Below, in pieces: positions 18,361-27,958 of a stretch of DNA of 64,000 bases (positions are counted from its first letter, which is position 1; each line of letters begins with the position of its first letter). This stretch comes from Variovorax sp. KK3. GTDB lineage: Bacteria > Pseudomonadota > Gammaproteobacteria > Burkholderiales > Burkholderiaceae_C. The DNA lies in the NCBI RefSeq assembly GCF_001984055.1, contig NZ_LYVO01000024.1, forward strand, positions 1 through 64,000. Direction: 5' to 3'. A program made the translations under genes and the position numbers. The notes beneath the pieces are model-generated. The model made no database searches, was not told the origin of the DNA, and was given only the letters and a program-made list of their open reading frames with translations.

Positions 18361-20283
18361 TCAGGAGCTCTTGCGCACGCGCAGGTACCACTCGCAGAGC
18401 AGGCGGACCTGCTTGGCGGTGTAGCCCTTCTGCACCATGCGGTTGACGAAGTCCTCGTGCTTCTTCATCTCGTCGGCGCTGCTCTTGGCGTTGAAGCTGA
18501 TCACGGGCAACAGCTCCTCGGTGTTCGAGAACATCTTCTTCTCGATCACCGTGCGCAGCTTTTCGTAGCTGGTCCATACCGGGTTCTTGCCGGCATTGCC
18601 GGCGCGCGCGCGCAGAACGAAATTCACGATCTCGTTGCGGAAGTCCTTCGGGTTGCTGATGCCCGCGGGCTTCTCGATCTTCTCGAGCTCGGCGTTGAGG
18701 GACACCCGGTCGAACACTTCGCCGGTGTCCTGGTCGCGATACTCCTGGTCCTGGATCCAGTAGTCGGCGTAGGTCACGTAGCGGTCGAAGATGTTCTGGC
18801 CATACTCCGAGTAGCTCTCGAGATACGCCGTCTGGATCTCCTTGCCGATGAACTCCGCATAGCGCGGCGCCATCAGCTCCTTGATGTACGACAGGTACTT
18901 CTGCTCGGTCTCCGGCGCGAACTGCTCGCGCTCGATCTGCTGTTCGAGCACGTACATCAGGTGCACCGGGTTGGCCGCGACTTCGCTGCTGTCGAAGTTG
19001 AAGACCTTCGAGATGATCTTGAACGCGAAGCGCGTCGACGTGCCGGCCATGCCTTCGTCGACGCCGGCGTAGTCGCGGTACTCCTGGATCGACTTGGCCT
19101 TGGGGTCGGTGTCCTTGAGGTTCTCGCCGTCGTACACCTGCATCTTGCTGAAGATGCTCGAGTTCTCGGGCTCCTTGAGCCGCGTCAGCGCCGAGAACTG
19201 GGCCATCATGCGCAGCGTGCCGGGCGCGCAGGGCGCCAGCGACAGCGAGGAGTTGCGCACCAGCTTCTCGTAGATCTTGATCTCTTCGGAGACGCGAAGG
19301 CAGTAGGGCACCTTGACGATATAGATGCGGTCGAGAAAAGCCTCGTTGTTCTTGTTGTTGCGGAAGGCCTTCCATTCGCTCTCGTTGCTGTGGGCCAGCA
19401 CGATGCCGTCGAAGGGAATGGCGCCGAAGCCCTCGGTGCCCTTGAAGTTGCCTTCCTGCGTGGCGGTCAGCAGCGGATGCAGCACCTTGATCGGCGCCTT
19501 GAACATCTCGACGAACTCGAGCAGGCCCTGGTTGGCCAGGCACAAACCGCCGGAGTACGCGTAGGCGTCGGGGTCGTCCTGCGCATAGGTTTCGAGCTTG
19601 CGGATGTCGATCTTGCCGACCAGCGACGAGATGTCCTGGTTGTTCTCGTCGCCCGGCTCGGTCTTGGCCACCGCAATCTGGCGCAGCACCGAGGGGTAGC
19701 GCTTGACGACCTGGAACTGGCGGATGTCGCCGCCGTATTCTTCGAGCCGCTTCACGGCCCAGGGCGAGAGCACGCGTTGAAGGTAGCGGCGCGGGATGCC
19801 GTATTCCTTCTCGAGTATTTCGCCGTCTTCGGCCGCGCTGAACAGCCCGAGCGGCGATTCGTTCACCGGCGAGCCCTTGATGGCATAGAAGGGGACCAAC
19901 TCCATCAACTGCTTGAGGCGCTCGGCAATCGAACTCTTGCCACCGCCGACCGGGCCGAGGAGATAGAGGATCTGCTTCTTTTCTTCGAGGCCTTGCGCCG
20001 CGTGACGGAAGTAGGAGACGACCTGTTCGATCGCTTCTTCCATGCCATAGAACTCCCGGAAGGCCGGATAGATCTTGATGACCTTGTTGGCGAAGATGCG
20101 TGACAGGCGCTGATCGTTGCGCGTGTCTACGAGTTCCGGATCCCCGATCGCCTTGAGCATCCGCTCCGGCGCGGTCGCGTAGGCCGCGGGCTCCTTCTTG
20201 CAGATATCGAGATACTCCTGCAGGGACAGGACCTCTTCGCGAGTCCGCTCGTAACGAGCGGCGAAGTTACTGATGACATCCAT
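18361..20283 (-). CDS. prkA: PrkA serine protein kinase / AAA+ family protein (YeaG)
   Basis: A 640-residue PrkA-family protein; E. coli YeaG is 644. The N-terminal AAA-like domain has Walker A GPVGGGKSS near residue 110, and the C-terminal kinase-like domain includes GNAGKNPVWTSYEKLR. The ATG at 20283 has GGAGG 6 bases upstream; a longer frame to 20343 is ignored because this site is so good. It leads the prkA-yeaH-spoVR operon. Reports for E. coli YeaG link it to nitrogen starvation and sigma-54 control, which agrees with the promoter-like sequence about 65 bp upstream here. Confidence 0.95.
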   Translation of the reverse strand: MDVISNFAARYERTREEVLSLQEYLDICKKEPAAYATAPERMLKAIGDPELVDTRNDQRLSRIFANKVIKIYPAFREFYGMEEAIEQVVSYFRHAAQGLEEKKQILYLLGPVGGGKSSIAERLKQLMELVPFYAIKGSPVNESPLGLFSAAEDGEILEKEYGIPRRYLQRVLSPWAVKRLEEYGGDIRQFQVVKRYPSVLRQIAVAKTEPGDENNQDISSLVGKIDIRKLETYAQDDPDAYAYSGGLCLANQGLLEFVEMFKAPIKVLHPLLTATQEGNFKGTEGFGAIPFDGIVLAHSNESEWKAFRNNKNNEAFLDRIYIVKVPYCLRVSEEIKIYEKLVRNSSLSLAPCAPGTLRMMAQFSALTRLKEPENSSIFSKMQVYDGENLKDTDPKAKSIQEYRDYAGVDEGMAGTSTRFAFKIISKVFNFDSSEVAANPVHLMYVLEQQIEREQFAPETEQKYLSYIKELMAPRYAEFIGKEIQTAYLESYSEYGQNIFDRYVTYADYWIQDQEYRDQDTGEVFDRVSLNAELEKIEKPAGISNPKDFRNEIVNFVLRARAGNAGKNPVWTSYEKLRTVIEKKMFSNTEELLPVISFNAKSSADEMKKHEDFVNRMVQKGYTAKQVRLLCEWYLRVRKSS

Positions 20284-20682
20284 AAACACCTCCATCGAGT
20301 CAGCGGGGCGCTGCCCGGAGTCTCCGTGCTGCACACATCGCATCGTTCGCAGGAATGGTGCCAGGTGAGTTGAGCACGCTTAGGAAAAACTCCTCGAGCA
20401 GTAACTTGGCTCAAAGCATAGAACAAACGACGCGTCGAGCAAATTGGTTTCCAAAAATAAGAACGTAGCGACCGTCTAAAAGTTCCAGCGCGAAAGACCA
20501 GGCCATTCGCACCAGACACACGTGCATCATGCAGGCACTCCGTCCACAGGTATAGCGCTTTCGGCACTTGCACAACAGATGTCGATGTAGGACAGCATCG
20601 TTGAACGGCCGGGCCTGCATGAGCGGCATATGAGCAAAGTCCATTCCCGCCATAACGCGGGTGCCCGGAATTGCGTAGACGT
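20284..20682. other. Intergenic region upstream of prkA
   Basis: About 400 bp without a believable gene, lower in GC than its surroundings. It holds the sigma-54-like promoter at 20349-20363 and the prkA ribosome site. Minus-strand open frames crossing it are continuations of shadow frames inside prkA or have no family features. No tRNA or clear small RNA was recognised. Confidence 0.6.
20349..20363 (-). promoter_or_regulatory. Sigma-54-type promoter for prkA-yeaH-spoVR
   Basis: The minus strand reads TGGCACCATTCCTGC, matching the -24/-12 consensus TGGCACG-N4-TTGC with the required GG-N10-GC spacing. The implied transcript start is about 12 bases downstream, leaving a leader of roughly 55 nt before the prkA ATG. 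E. coli yeaGH is also sigma-54 dependent, which supports the call. No activator site was identified. Confidence 0.65.
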
Positions 20683-20711
20683 AAAAAAAAGGCGGCCCTT
20701 GAGGCCGCCTT
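20683..20711 (-). terminator. Intrinsic terminator of dnaJ
   Basis: On the minus strand a 9-bp perfect stem (AAGGCGGCC/GGCCGCCTT) with a 5-nt loop is followed by eight U residues, about 90 bases after the dnaJ stop codon. Confidence 0.85.
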
Positions 20712-20798
20712 GATGCGTGGCGCGCAAGCGCCGTTGTCGAGCCGATGCGGTTGCTGAATGTTGCAACGCCGCAAGCTCGGCTTTTCAAGGCCGACGCA

Positions 20799-21935
20799 TC
20801 AGCTGAAGAATTCCTTCGCCTTGTCCAACCAGCCCTTGTCGGTCGGGCTGTGCTTGTCGCCGCCCTTCTTCAAGGACTCGTCGAGTTCCTTGAGCAGCTT
20901 GCGCTGGTGTTCGGTGAGCTTGACCGGCGTCTCGACGCGAATGTGACAGTACAGGTCGCCGGGGTAGCTGGAACGCACGCCCTTGATGCCTTTGCCGCGC
21001 AGCCGGAACTGCTTGCCGCTCTGCGTGCCTTCCGGAATATCGATGGCCGCCGGACCATTGAGCGTGGGCACGCTGATCTCGCCGCCGAGCGCTGCGGTGG
21101 AAATGCCGACCGGCACCACGCAGTGCAGGTCGTCGCCGTCGCGCTCGAACAGGTCGTGCTTCTTGATCCGGATCTCGATGTACAGGTCGCCGGGCGGGCC
21201 GCCGTTGGTGCCGGGTTCGCCGTTGCCGGTGCTCCGGATGCGCATGCCGTCGTCGATGCCGGCCGGGATCTTGACCTCGAGGGTCTTGTTGTTCTTGATC
21301 TTTCCCTGGCCATGGCAGGTGTTGCAGGGGTCGGGAACGATCTTGCCGGTGCCATGGCAGAGCGGGCAGGTCTGCTGCACGCTGAAGAAGCCCTGGCGGA
21401 TCTGCACCACGCCGTTGCCGTGGCAGGTGGTGCAGGTGATCGGCTTGGTGCCGGGCTTGGCGCCCGTGCCTTTGCAGGTGGCGCAGTCGTCCCAGCTCGG
21501 AATGCGGATCTGCGCCTCTTTGCCCAAGGCAGCCTCTTCGAGCGTGATCTCCATGGCGTAGCTCAGGTCGCTGCCGCGGAAGATCTGGCGCCCGCCGCCG
21601 CCGCCGCGGCCGGCCCGCCCGCCGAAGACGTCGCCGAAGATGTCGCCGAAGGCCTCGGCGAAGCCACCGAAGCCCTCCGCGCCGGGACCGCGCATGTTCG
21701 GGTCGACGCCGGCATGGCCGTACTGGTCGTAGGCAGCGCGCTTTTGCGCGTCCGACAGCATCTCGTAGGCTTCCTTGACCTCCTTGAACTTGCCCTCGGC
21801 GTCCTTGCTGGTGTCGCCGTGGTTGCGGTCAGGGTGGTGCTTCATCGCCAGCTTGCGATAAGCCTTCTTGATTTCCTCCTCGCTCGCGTTCTTGGGAACG
21901 CCGAGGGTTTCGTAGTAGTCGCGTTTGGTGGCCAT
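20799..21935 (-). CDS. dnaJ: Chaperone protein DnaJ
   Basis: A 378-residue type I J-protein of standard length. It contains the J domain with HPD (KHHPDRN, residue 33), the Gly/Phe region ([15 protein letters not shown]), and four CxxCxGxG zinc-finger repeats ([32 protein letters not shown]). These are followed by the C-terminal substrate-binding domains. It stimulates DnaK ATPase and delivers unfolded proteins. It lies 92 bp after dnaK with a terminator-like hairpin between, so its expression is probably lower than that of dnaK. Confidence 0.98.
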   Translation of the reverse strand: MATKRDYYETLGVPKNASEEEIKKAYRKLAMKHHPDRNHGDTSKDAEGKFKEVKEAYEMLSDAQKRAAYDQYGHAGVDPNMRGPGAEGFGGFAEAFGDIFGDVFGGRAGRGGGGGRQIFRGSDLSYAMEITLEEAALGKEAQIRIPSWDDCATCKGTGAKPGTKPITCTTCHGNGVVQIRQGFFSVQQTCPLCHGTGKIVPDPCNTCHGQGKIKNNKTLEVKIPAGIDDGMRIRSTGNGEPGTNGGPPGDLYIEIRIKKHDLFERDGDDLHCVVPVGISTAALGGEISVPTLNGPAAIDIPEGTQSGKQFRLRGKGIKGVRSSYPGDLYCHIRVETPVKLTEHQRKLLKELDESLKKGGDKHSPTDKGWLDKAKEFFS

Positions 21936-21972
21936 GATCGATGGTCGGATGGGTCGGATGGGTCGAAAACGG

Positions 21973-22008
21973 AAAAAGGCCGGACCGCCTCTGCAAGGGG
22001 GTCCAGCC
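21973..22008 (-). terminator. Terminator-like hairpin between dnaK and dnaJ
   Basis: On the minus strand the arms GGCTGGACC and GGTCCGGCC (one wobble pair) enclose a 13-nt loop and are followed by UUUUU. It looks like an intrinsic or partial terminator that would reduce read-through from dnaK into dnaJ. Confidence 0.65.
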
Positions 22009-22027
22009 TCGAATCAGGGTCGCGAGA

Positions 22028-23974
<1,947 letters not shown>

Positions 23975-24075
23975 GTTGTTAGCTCCTGAACGCGAAAGAA
24001 ATGTTGTTGTGAACTTGTGGATAACCCGTCTCGATTCAAGGGACGAAGCGGGGATTTCCTGTGAGTTTCCGGTGA

Positions 24076-24642
24076 TCAGCCGGCGGGGGTGACGGTGACC
24101 AGCGCGGGACGAAGCACGCGCTCGGCGATGGTGTAGCCCTTCTGCAGCACGCCGACGATGGTGTTCGGCTCCTGTCCCGGAACCGGGACGACCGAGATGG
24201 CCTGGTGCTGGTGCGGGTCGAAGCGGCTGCCGGCGGCGGGTGCGATCTCGAGCACCTTGTTGCGCTCGAGTGCGCTCTTGAGTTGGCGCAAGGTGGCTTC
24301 GGCGCCTTCGCGGATCTGCTCCGGCGTGCCGCCCTCGTGGCTCAGGCCGGCCTCCAGGCTGTCCAGCACCGGCAGCAGGCTTTCGGCAAAACCCTCGATC
24401 GCGAACTTGCGGCCCTTGCTCACTTCGTCGTCGGCGCGGCGGCGTGCGTTCTGCACGTCGGCCTGCGCCCGCAGGAACTGGTCGGCGAGCTCGGCATTCT
24501 TGGCCTTGAGCTGGGCGATTTCGCCCTCGGCCGCGGCCAATGCGTCGGCTTCATTGGCGGCTTGCGCGGCCTCCAGTTCTTCGGGGCTGGCTTCGCCTTG
24601 CAGGGCCTGTGGATTCGATGAAGGATTTTGCGTGTCGGACAT
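24076..24642 (-). CDS. grpE: Nucleotide exchange factor GrpE
   Basis: A 188-residue GrpE, the exchange factor that releases ADP from DnaK. An acidic disordered N-terminus and a long coiled coil (about residues 35-85, [20 protein letters not shown]) precede the C-terminal beta domain, with [12 protein letters not shown] and [22 protein letters not shown] matching the family signature. It is the first gene of grpE-dnaK-dnaJ and has a sigma-32-like promoter about 70-95 bp upstream. Confidence 0.97.
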   Translation of the reverse strand: MSDTQNPSSNPQALQGEASPEELEAAQAANEADALAAAEGEIAQLKAKNAELADQFLRAQADVQNARRRADDEVSKGRKFAIEGFAESLLPVLDSLEAGLSHEGGTPEQIREGAEATLRQLKSALERNKVLEIAPAAGSRFDPHQHQAISVVPVPGQEPNTIVGVLQKGYTIAERVLRPALVTVTPAG

Positions 24643-24708
24643 GCTCGAAAAAGCTCAAAAAAGCCGGCGGCCACGCCGGAAACAAGGAAAAAACGATGAA
24701 TCCCGGGC

Positions 24709-24737
24709 AAGCTGGGGCCGCCAGCATCGATTTCAAG
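24709..24737 (-). promoter_or_regulatory. Sigma-32 heat-shock promoter for grpE-dnaK-dnaJ
   Basis: The minus strand has CTTGAAA (24731-24737), a 13-bp spacer, then CCCCAGCTT (24709-24717), against the consensus CTTGAAA-N11-16-CCCCATNT. The -35 box touches the U-tract of the upstream FKBP terminator, so the two signals abut or overlap. Confidence 0.8.
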
Positions 24738-24763
24738 AAAAAATGCGCCTCGAAAGGCGCATT
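24738..24763 (-). terminator. Intrinsic terminator of the FKBP gene
   Basis: On the minus strand the stem AAATGCGCC/GGCGCATTT is followed by a run of U residues, about 40 bases after the FKBP stop codon. It separates the isomerase gene from the heat-shock operon. Confidence 0.85.
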
Positions 24764-24802
24764 TGCTGGGGCACCGCCGCGGGCGATGCGCCGAATCATG
24801 GG

Positions 24803-25153
24803 TCAGTGCGTGTCGAGCAGTTCGACGTCGAACTTCAGGGTGGCGTTCGGTGGGATCACGCCGCCGGCACCGCGGGCGCCGTAGCCCAGTGCGGCCGGAA
24901 TGATCAAGGTGCGTTGGCCGCCGATCTTCATGCCAGCGACGCCTTCGTCCCAGCCCTTGATGACCTGGCCGGCGCCCAGCGAGAAGGCGAAGGGGTCGTT
25001 GCGGTCGCGGCTGGAGTCGAACTTGGCGCCCTGCACGCCATCGTTGTAGAGCCAGCCGGTGTAGTGCACGTGCACGTGGTGGCCGGCCTTGGCTTCGGCG
25101 CCATCGCCGACGACGGTGTCTTCGTATTGGAGGCCGGAAGGAGTGGTGGGCAT
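24803..25153 (-). CDS. FKBP-type peptidyl-prolyl cis-trans isomerase
   Basis: A 116-residue single-domain FKBP, a cytoplasmic prolyl isomerase with no signal peptide. Family residues are visible in VHYTGWLYNDG, KFDSSRDRNDPFAFSLGAGQVIKGWDEG and IPAALGYGARG, ending PPNATLKFDVELL. It is a monocistronic gene with its own terminator, beside the chaperone operon. It probably helps protein folding. Confidence 0.96.
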   Translation of the reverse strand: MPTTPSGLQYEDTVVGDGAEAKAGHHVHVHYTGWLYNDGVQGAKFDSSRDRNDPFAFSLGAGQVIKGWDEGVAGMKIGGQRTLIIPAALGYGARGAGGVIPPNATLKFDVELLDTH

Positions 25154-25202
25154 GGGGTTCCTTGGGGGGTGACGAAAGCTCCGCAGTTTAGCGAAGGTCG
25201 AT

Positions 25203-25589
25203 TCAGGGAGGCTGCTGGCCGGGCGAGGAGGGCGCGTCGGGCGCGAGCGGCTCCGCGGCGCCGGGCCGGGACGGCGGCAGCGTGCTTTTTCGGGTCTGGT
25301 TCAGGTGCCACTTGACCGCGAAGGCCTGCAGGTCCGACAGCCGCTTGAGCAGATCCTGGCCGCTGGGCGTGAGGCTGTAGCCGTCGCCGCCGTGGCCGAC
25401 CAGGCCGGCTTCGCGCAGTTCCTTGATGCGGGTGTTGAGCGTGTTCGGTGTGATCTGGCCCACGCTGTCCTGCAGCAGCCTGAAGGTCTGGGCGTGGCCG
25501 TCGCGCAGCGCCCAGAGCACACGCAGCGCATAGCGGCCTTCGAGGAGCGCAAGCAATTGACTGATCGCCGCGTTTTCCTTGCTGCTCAT
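25203..25589 (-). CDS. HxlR-like winged-helix regulator
   Basis: A 128-residue protein with one winged helix-turn-helix domain: GRYALRVLWALRDG, FRLLQDSVGQITPNTLNTRIKELREAGLV, then a wing GGDGYSLTPSGQDLL. The pattern is closest to HxlR regulators, although the usual N-terminal cysteine is absent. The C-terminal 25 residues are Pro/Ser-rich and disordered. The ATG at 25589 has AGGAG upstream; a frame extending to 25634 has no better start. It lies 49 bp before the FKBP start on the same strand. Target and signal are unknown. Confidence 0.72.
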   Translation of the reverse strand: MSSKENAAISQLLALLEGRYALRVLWALRDGHAQTFRLLQDSVGQITPNTLNTRIKELREAGLVGHGGDGYSLTPSGQDLLKRLSDLQAFAVKWHLNQTRKSTLPPSRPGAAEPLAPDAPSSPGQQPP

Positions 25590-25792
25590 GGAACGAAGTC
25601 TCCTCTGGACGAAGGCGGCTGCCGTGCCCTTCACTCAAGTCCCCAGGCAGCGCCCATTCTTGTGCTGGACCCGACCGACCGACCGGGGTGGGGACTATAT
25701 CCGAGAAGACGCTGTGCTACTGGTTTTATAGCTGGCTTCCAAGCCTGGCCGCGGGCTGCAGGCGATGAAGGAATCGCGTATGAAGCCGAGGC

Positions 25793-26641
25793 TCAGCCTG
25801 CGGCGTAGTTCGCCATCGCCTCGCCCAGACGAACCGCGCGGCCCGGCGCCCAAGCCGGATTGAATGCCAGCGCGGGCTTGGGAAACAGCATCACGACAGT
25901 GGAGCCGAGCAGGAAGCGGCCCATTTCGTCGCCCTGGGGCAGCACCAGTTGCCGGTCGTAGTGCCACTCGCGCAACTCGCCCGCGCGCGGCGGATTGACC
26001 ACGCCGTGCCAGACGGTGGCCATGCTGCCCACGATGGTGGCCCCCACCAGCGCCAGCACGAAGGGCCCGTGCGCCGACTCGAACACGCAGACCACCCGCT
26101 CGTTGCGCGCGAAGAGCCCCGGTACGCCGCGCGCCGTGACGGGGTTGACCGAAAACAGCGTGCCCGGCACGTAGATCATGCGCAGCAGCCGCGCCGCGCA
26201 GGGCATATGGATGCGGTGGTAGTCCTTCGGGCTCAAGTACAGGGTGGCGAAACTGCCGTGCTCGAACTTCGCGGCCAGCGCGGCATCGCCGCCGACCAGC
26301 GCGGTCGTGCTGTAGCGGTGGCCCTTGGCCTGGATGATCTGGTCGCCCTCGATCTTGCCGAACTGGCTGATCGCGCCATCGACCGGGCAGACCAGGTCGG
26401 CCTCGGCGATCGGCCGCACGCCGGGCCGCAGGGCGCGGGTGAAAAAGTCGTTGAAGCTGCGGTAGCTGGCGATGTCGCTGTCGAGCGCTTCGCCCATGTC
26501 GACGCCGTACTTGGCCACGAAGCGCCGGATGATCCAGGTGGTGACCGCTCCGCGTTCCTTGCCGGCGACCCAGCCGGCGAAATTGGTCAGTGCCTGCTTG
26601 GGAAACAGGTACTGCGGCAGGACGGAAAGGCGGTCGGACAA
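25793..26641 (-). CDS. psd: Phosphatidylserine decarboxylase proenzyme
   Basis: A 282-residue membrane-associated decarboxylase that makes phosphatidylethanolamine. The LGST motif (FLLGSTVVMLF, residues about 241-244) is the self-cleavage site that creates the pyruvoyl group. Other family marks are YRSFNDFFTRALRPGVRP, CPVDGAISQFG and YLSPKDYHRIHMP. Length and motifs match the E. coli-type enzyme. It stands alone on the minus strand with gaps of about 200 bp on both sides. Confidence 0.96.
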   Translation of the reverse strand: MSDRLSVLPQYLFPKQALTNFAGWVAGKERGAVTTWIIRRFVAKYGVDMGEALDSDIASYRSFNDFFTRALRPGVRPIAEADLVCPVDGAISQFGKIEGDQIIQAKGHRYSTTALVGGDAALAAKFEHGSFATLYLSPKDYHRIHMPCAARLLRMIYVPGTLFSVNPVTARGVPGLFARNERVVCVFESAHGPFVLALVGATIVGSMATVWHGVVNPPRAGELREWHYDRQLVLPQGDEMGRFLLGSTVVMLFPKPALAFNPAWAPGRAVRLGEAMANYAAG

Positions 26642-26766
26642 GTCTGGTGCTTCCTGGGAAGGAAGGCGATTCTAGCCAGCGCCCCCTGTGCCGCTTGCGG
26701 GACGGCGCCTACCCGAGCGTCGGTGCTGCGACGTGTCGAAGCCCCGGATACCGAAAGATGTCAGCG

Positions 26767-26856
26767 GCTCACCGCACGCACGGCACTCACCGCACGCACG
26801 GCACTCACGGCACTCACGGCGCTCACGGCGCTCACGGCGCTCACGGCGCTCACGGC
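26767..26856. repeat. 9-bp tandem repeat, ten units, over the end of the lactonase gene
   Basis: Ten consecutive 9-mers of the form GCTCACGGC; the last four are identical and the first six carry one to three changes. On the minus strand the repeat starts inside the stop codon of the exported lactonase gene, so each intact unit supplies another in-frame TGA. In the other frames it encodes simple Ala-Val-Ser or Ala-Leu-Thr repeats. It looks like a slippage-prone microrepeat rather than a gene. Confidence 0.9.
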
Positions 26857-27941
26857 AGTTCGACGATCTCGACCCAGTTCGGGTTCTTGCCCAGTGGCAG
26901 CTGCTGGGGCGTGCCGAGGGCGCCGCTCGCGGCGTCGATCGCGTAGACCGACGCGCTGTGGGAGTCCTGCCCGACGGCGACCAGGAAACGGCCGCCCGGA
27001 TCGATCGCGAAGCTGCGCGGCGTCTTCTCGGTCGGCGTCTGGCCCAGCGGCTGCAGCCGGCCGGTCGCGGCATCGACCTTGAAGCCCGACAGCGTGCTGC
27101 TCGTGCGCTCCGATGCATACAGATGGCGGCCGTCCGGCGTCAGATGCAGGTCGGCGGCCCACGGCTTGCCTGTGAAACCCGCGGGCAGGACGGTCGTGCT
27201 CTGCTGCAGTTGCAGCGTGCCGCGCGCGGCGTCCCATGCATACACGTGCAGCCCGGCGTCGAGTTCATCGAGCAGGTACAAGAAGCGCTGCGCCTTGTCC
27301 CAGACGAAGTGGCGCGGGCCCGATTTCGGCGCGCCGGTGGTCAGCGGCGGATCGTTGGGCGACAGGTTCCCGGTCTGCGCATCGAAGCGCCAACTCGATA
27401 CGTTGTCGCCGCCCAGGCTGGTCGCCAGCACGAAGCGGTTGGCGGCATCGGCCTGGATCGCATGCGCATTGGGCGCCGTCGGTATCAGCTGCTGGATGGC
27501 GCCGACGCTGCCCGTCTTCGGATCGATGCCGTTGACGGTGATCTTGTGGCCCGGGTAGGAGGCTGCGAACAGCCAGCGCCCGGTGGCGTCGGTGGCGATG
27601 TTGGCCATGCTGTCGGCCAGCGGCGCCTCGCCGAGCTTCTTGAGCTTGCCGCTGGTGCCGTCGATCGCGAAGCTCGCGACGCGAAAGGGTTGCGAGCGCA
27701 GCGCCGCATACAGATAGCGCTTGTCCGGGCTCACGGCCATCGGCATCACCATGCCGCCGACGTTAACCGTCTCCACAGGTTTGAGCGTGCCCTGGCCACG
27801 GTCGAGCTCGAGCACCGAGATGTCCTGGCTGTCCGCGTTGGACACGTAGACCCAGGTGGCCGCGTGGACGCCGCCGCCTGCCGCGACGAGCGCCGGGGCC
27901 AGCAGCAGCGCGATGCGGCGCAGTGTGTGCGATGTCGTCAT
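26850..27941 (-). CDS. Exported seven-bladed propeller lactonase (Pgl/YbhE-like family)
   Basis: A 363-residue protein with a signal peptide (basic start, hydrophobic IALLLAPALVAAGGGVHA, cleavage near residue 28) followed by repeated beta-propeller blades such as WVYVSNADSQ, SPDKRYLYAALR and TPDGRHLYASER. The lactonase family includes 6-phosphogluconolactonase and muconolactone-type enzymes, but many members have unknown substrates. It is the last gene of the udh-TRAP operon, so a periplasmic sugar-acid lactone is a reasonable guess. The stop codon lies in a tandem repeat. Confidence 0.75.
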   Translation of the reverse strand: MTTSHTLRRIALLLAPALVAAGGGVHAATWVYVSNADSQDISVLELDRGQGTLKPVETVNVGGMVMPMAVSPDKRYLYAALRSQPFRVASFAIDGTSGKLKKLGEAPLADSMANIATDATGRWLFAASYPGHKITVNGIDPKTGSVGAIQQLIPTAPNAHAIQADAANRFVLATSLGGDNVSSWRFDAQTGNLSPNDPPLTTGAPKSGPRHFVWDKAQRFLYLLDELDAGLHVYAWDAARGTLQLQQSTTVLPAGFTGKPWAADLHLTPDGRHLYASERTSSTLSGFKVDAATGRLQPLGQTPTEKTPRSFAIDPGGRFLVAVGQDSHSASVYAIDAASGALGTPQQLPLGKNPNWVEIVELP

Positions 27942-27958
27942 GGTGCGGATCGGATCGT

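Noticed and set aside
20127-20774. Minus-strand open frame over the prkA upstream region
   Set aside because: It overlaps the well-supported prkA start in another frame, crosses the dnaJ terminator, and has no recognisable domain.
23975-24075. Possible second heat-shock promoter (CTTGAAT) directly before dnaK
   Set aside because: There is no CCCCAT-like -10 box at the proper distance, and no CIRCE (HrcA) element.
26767-26856. Tandem repeat considered as a CRISPR array or minisatellite-coded gene
   Set aside because: Units are only 9 bp with no spacers, and the encoded tripeptide repeats have no start or ribosome site.
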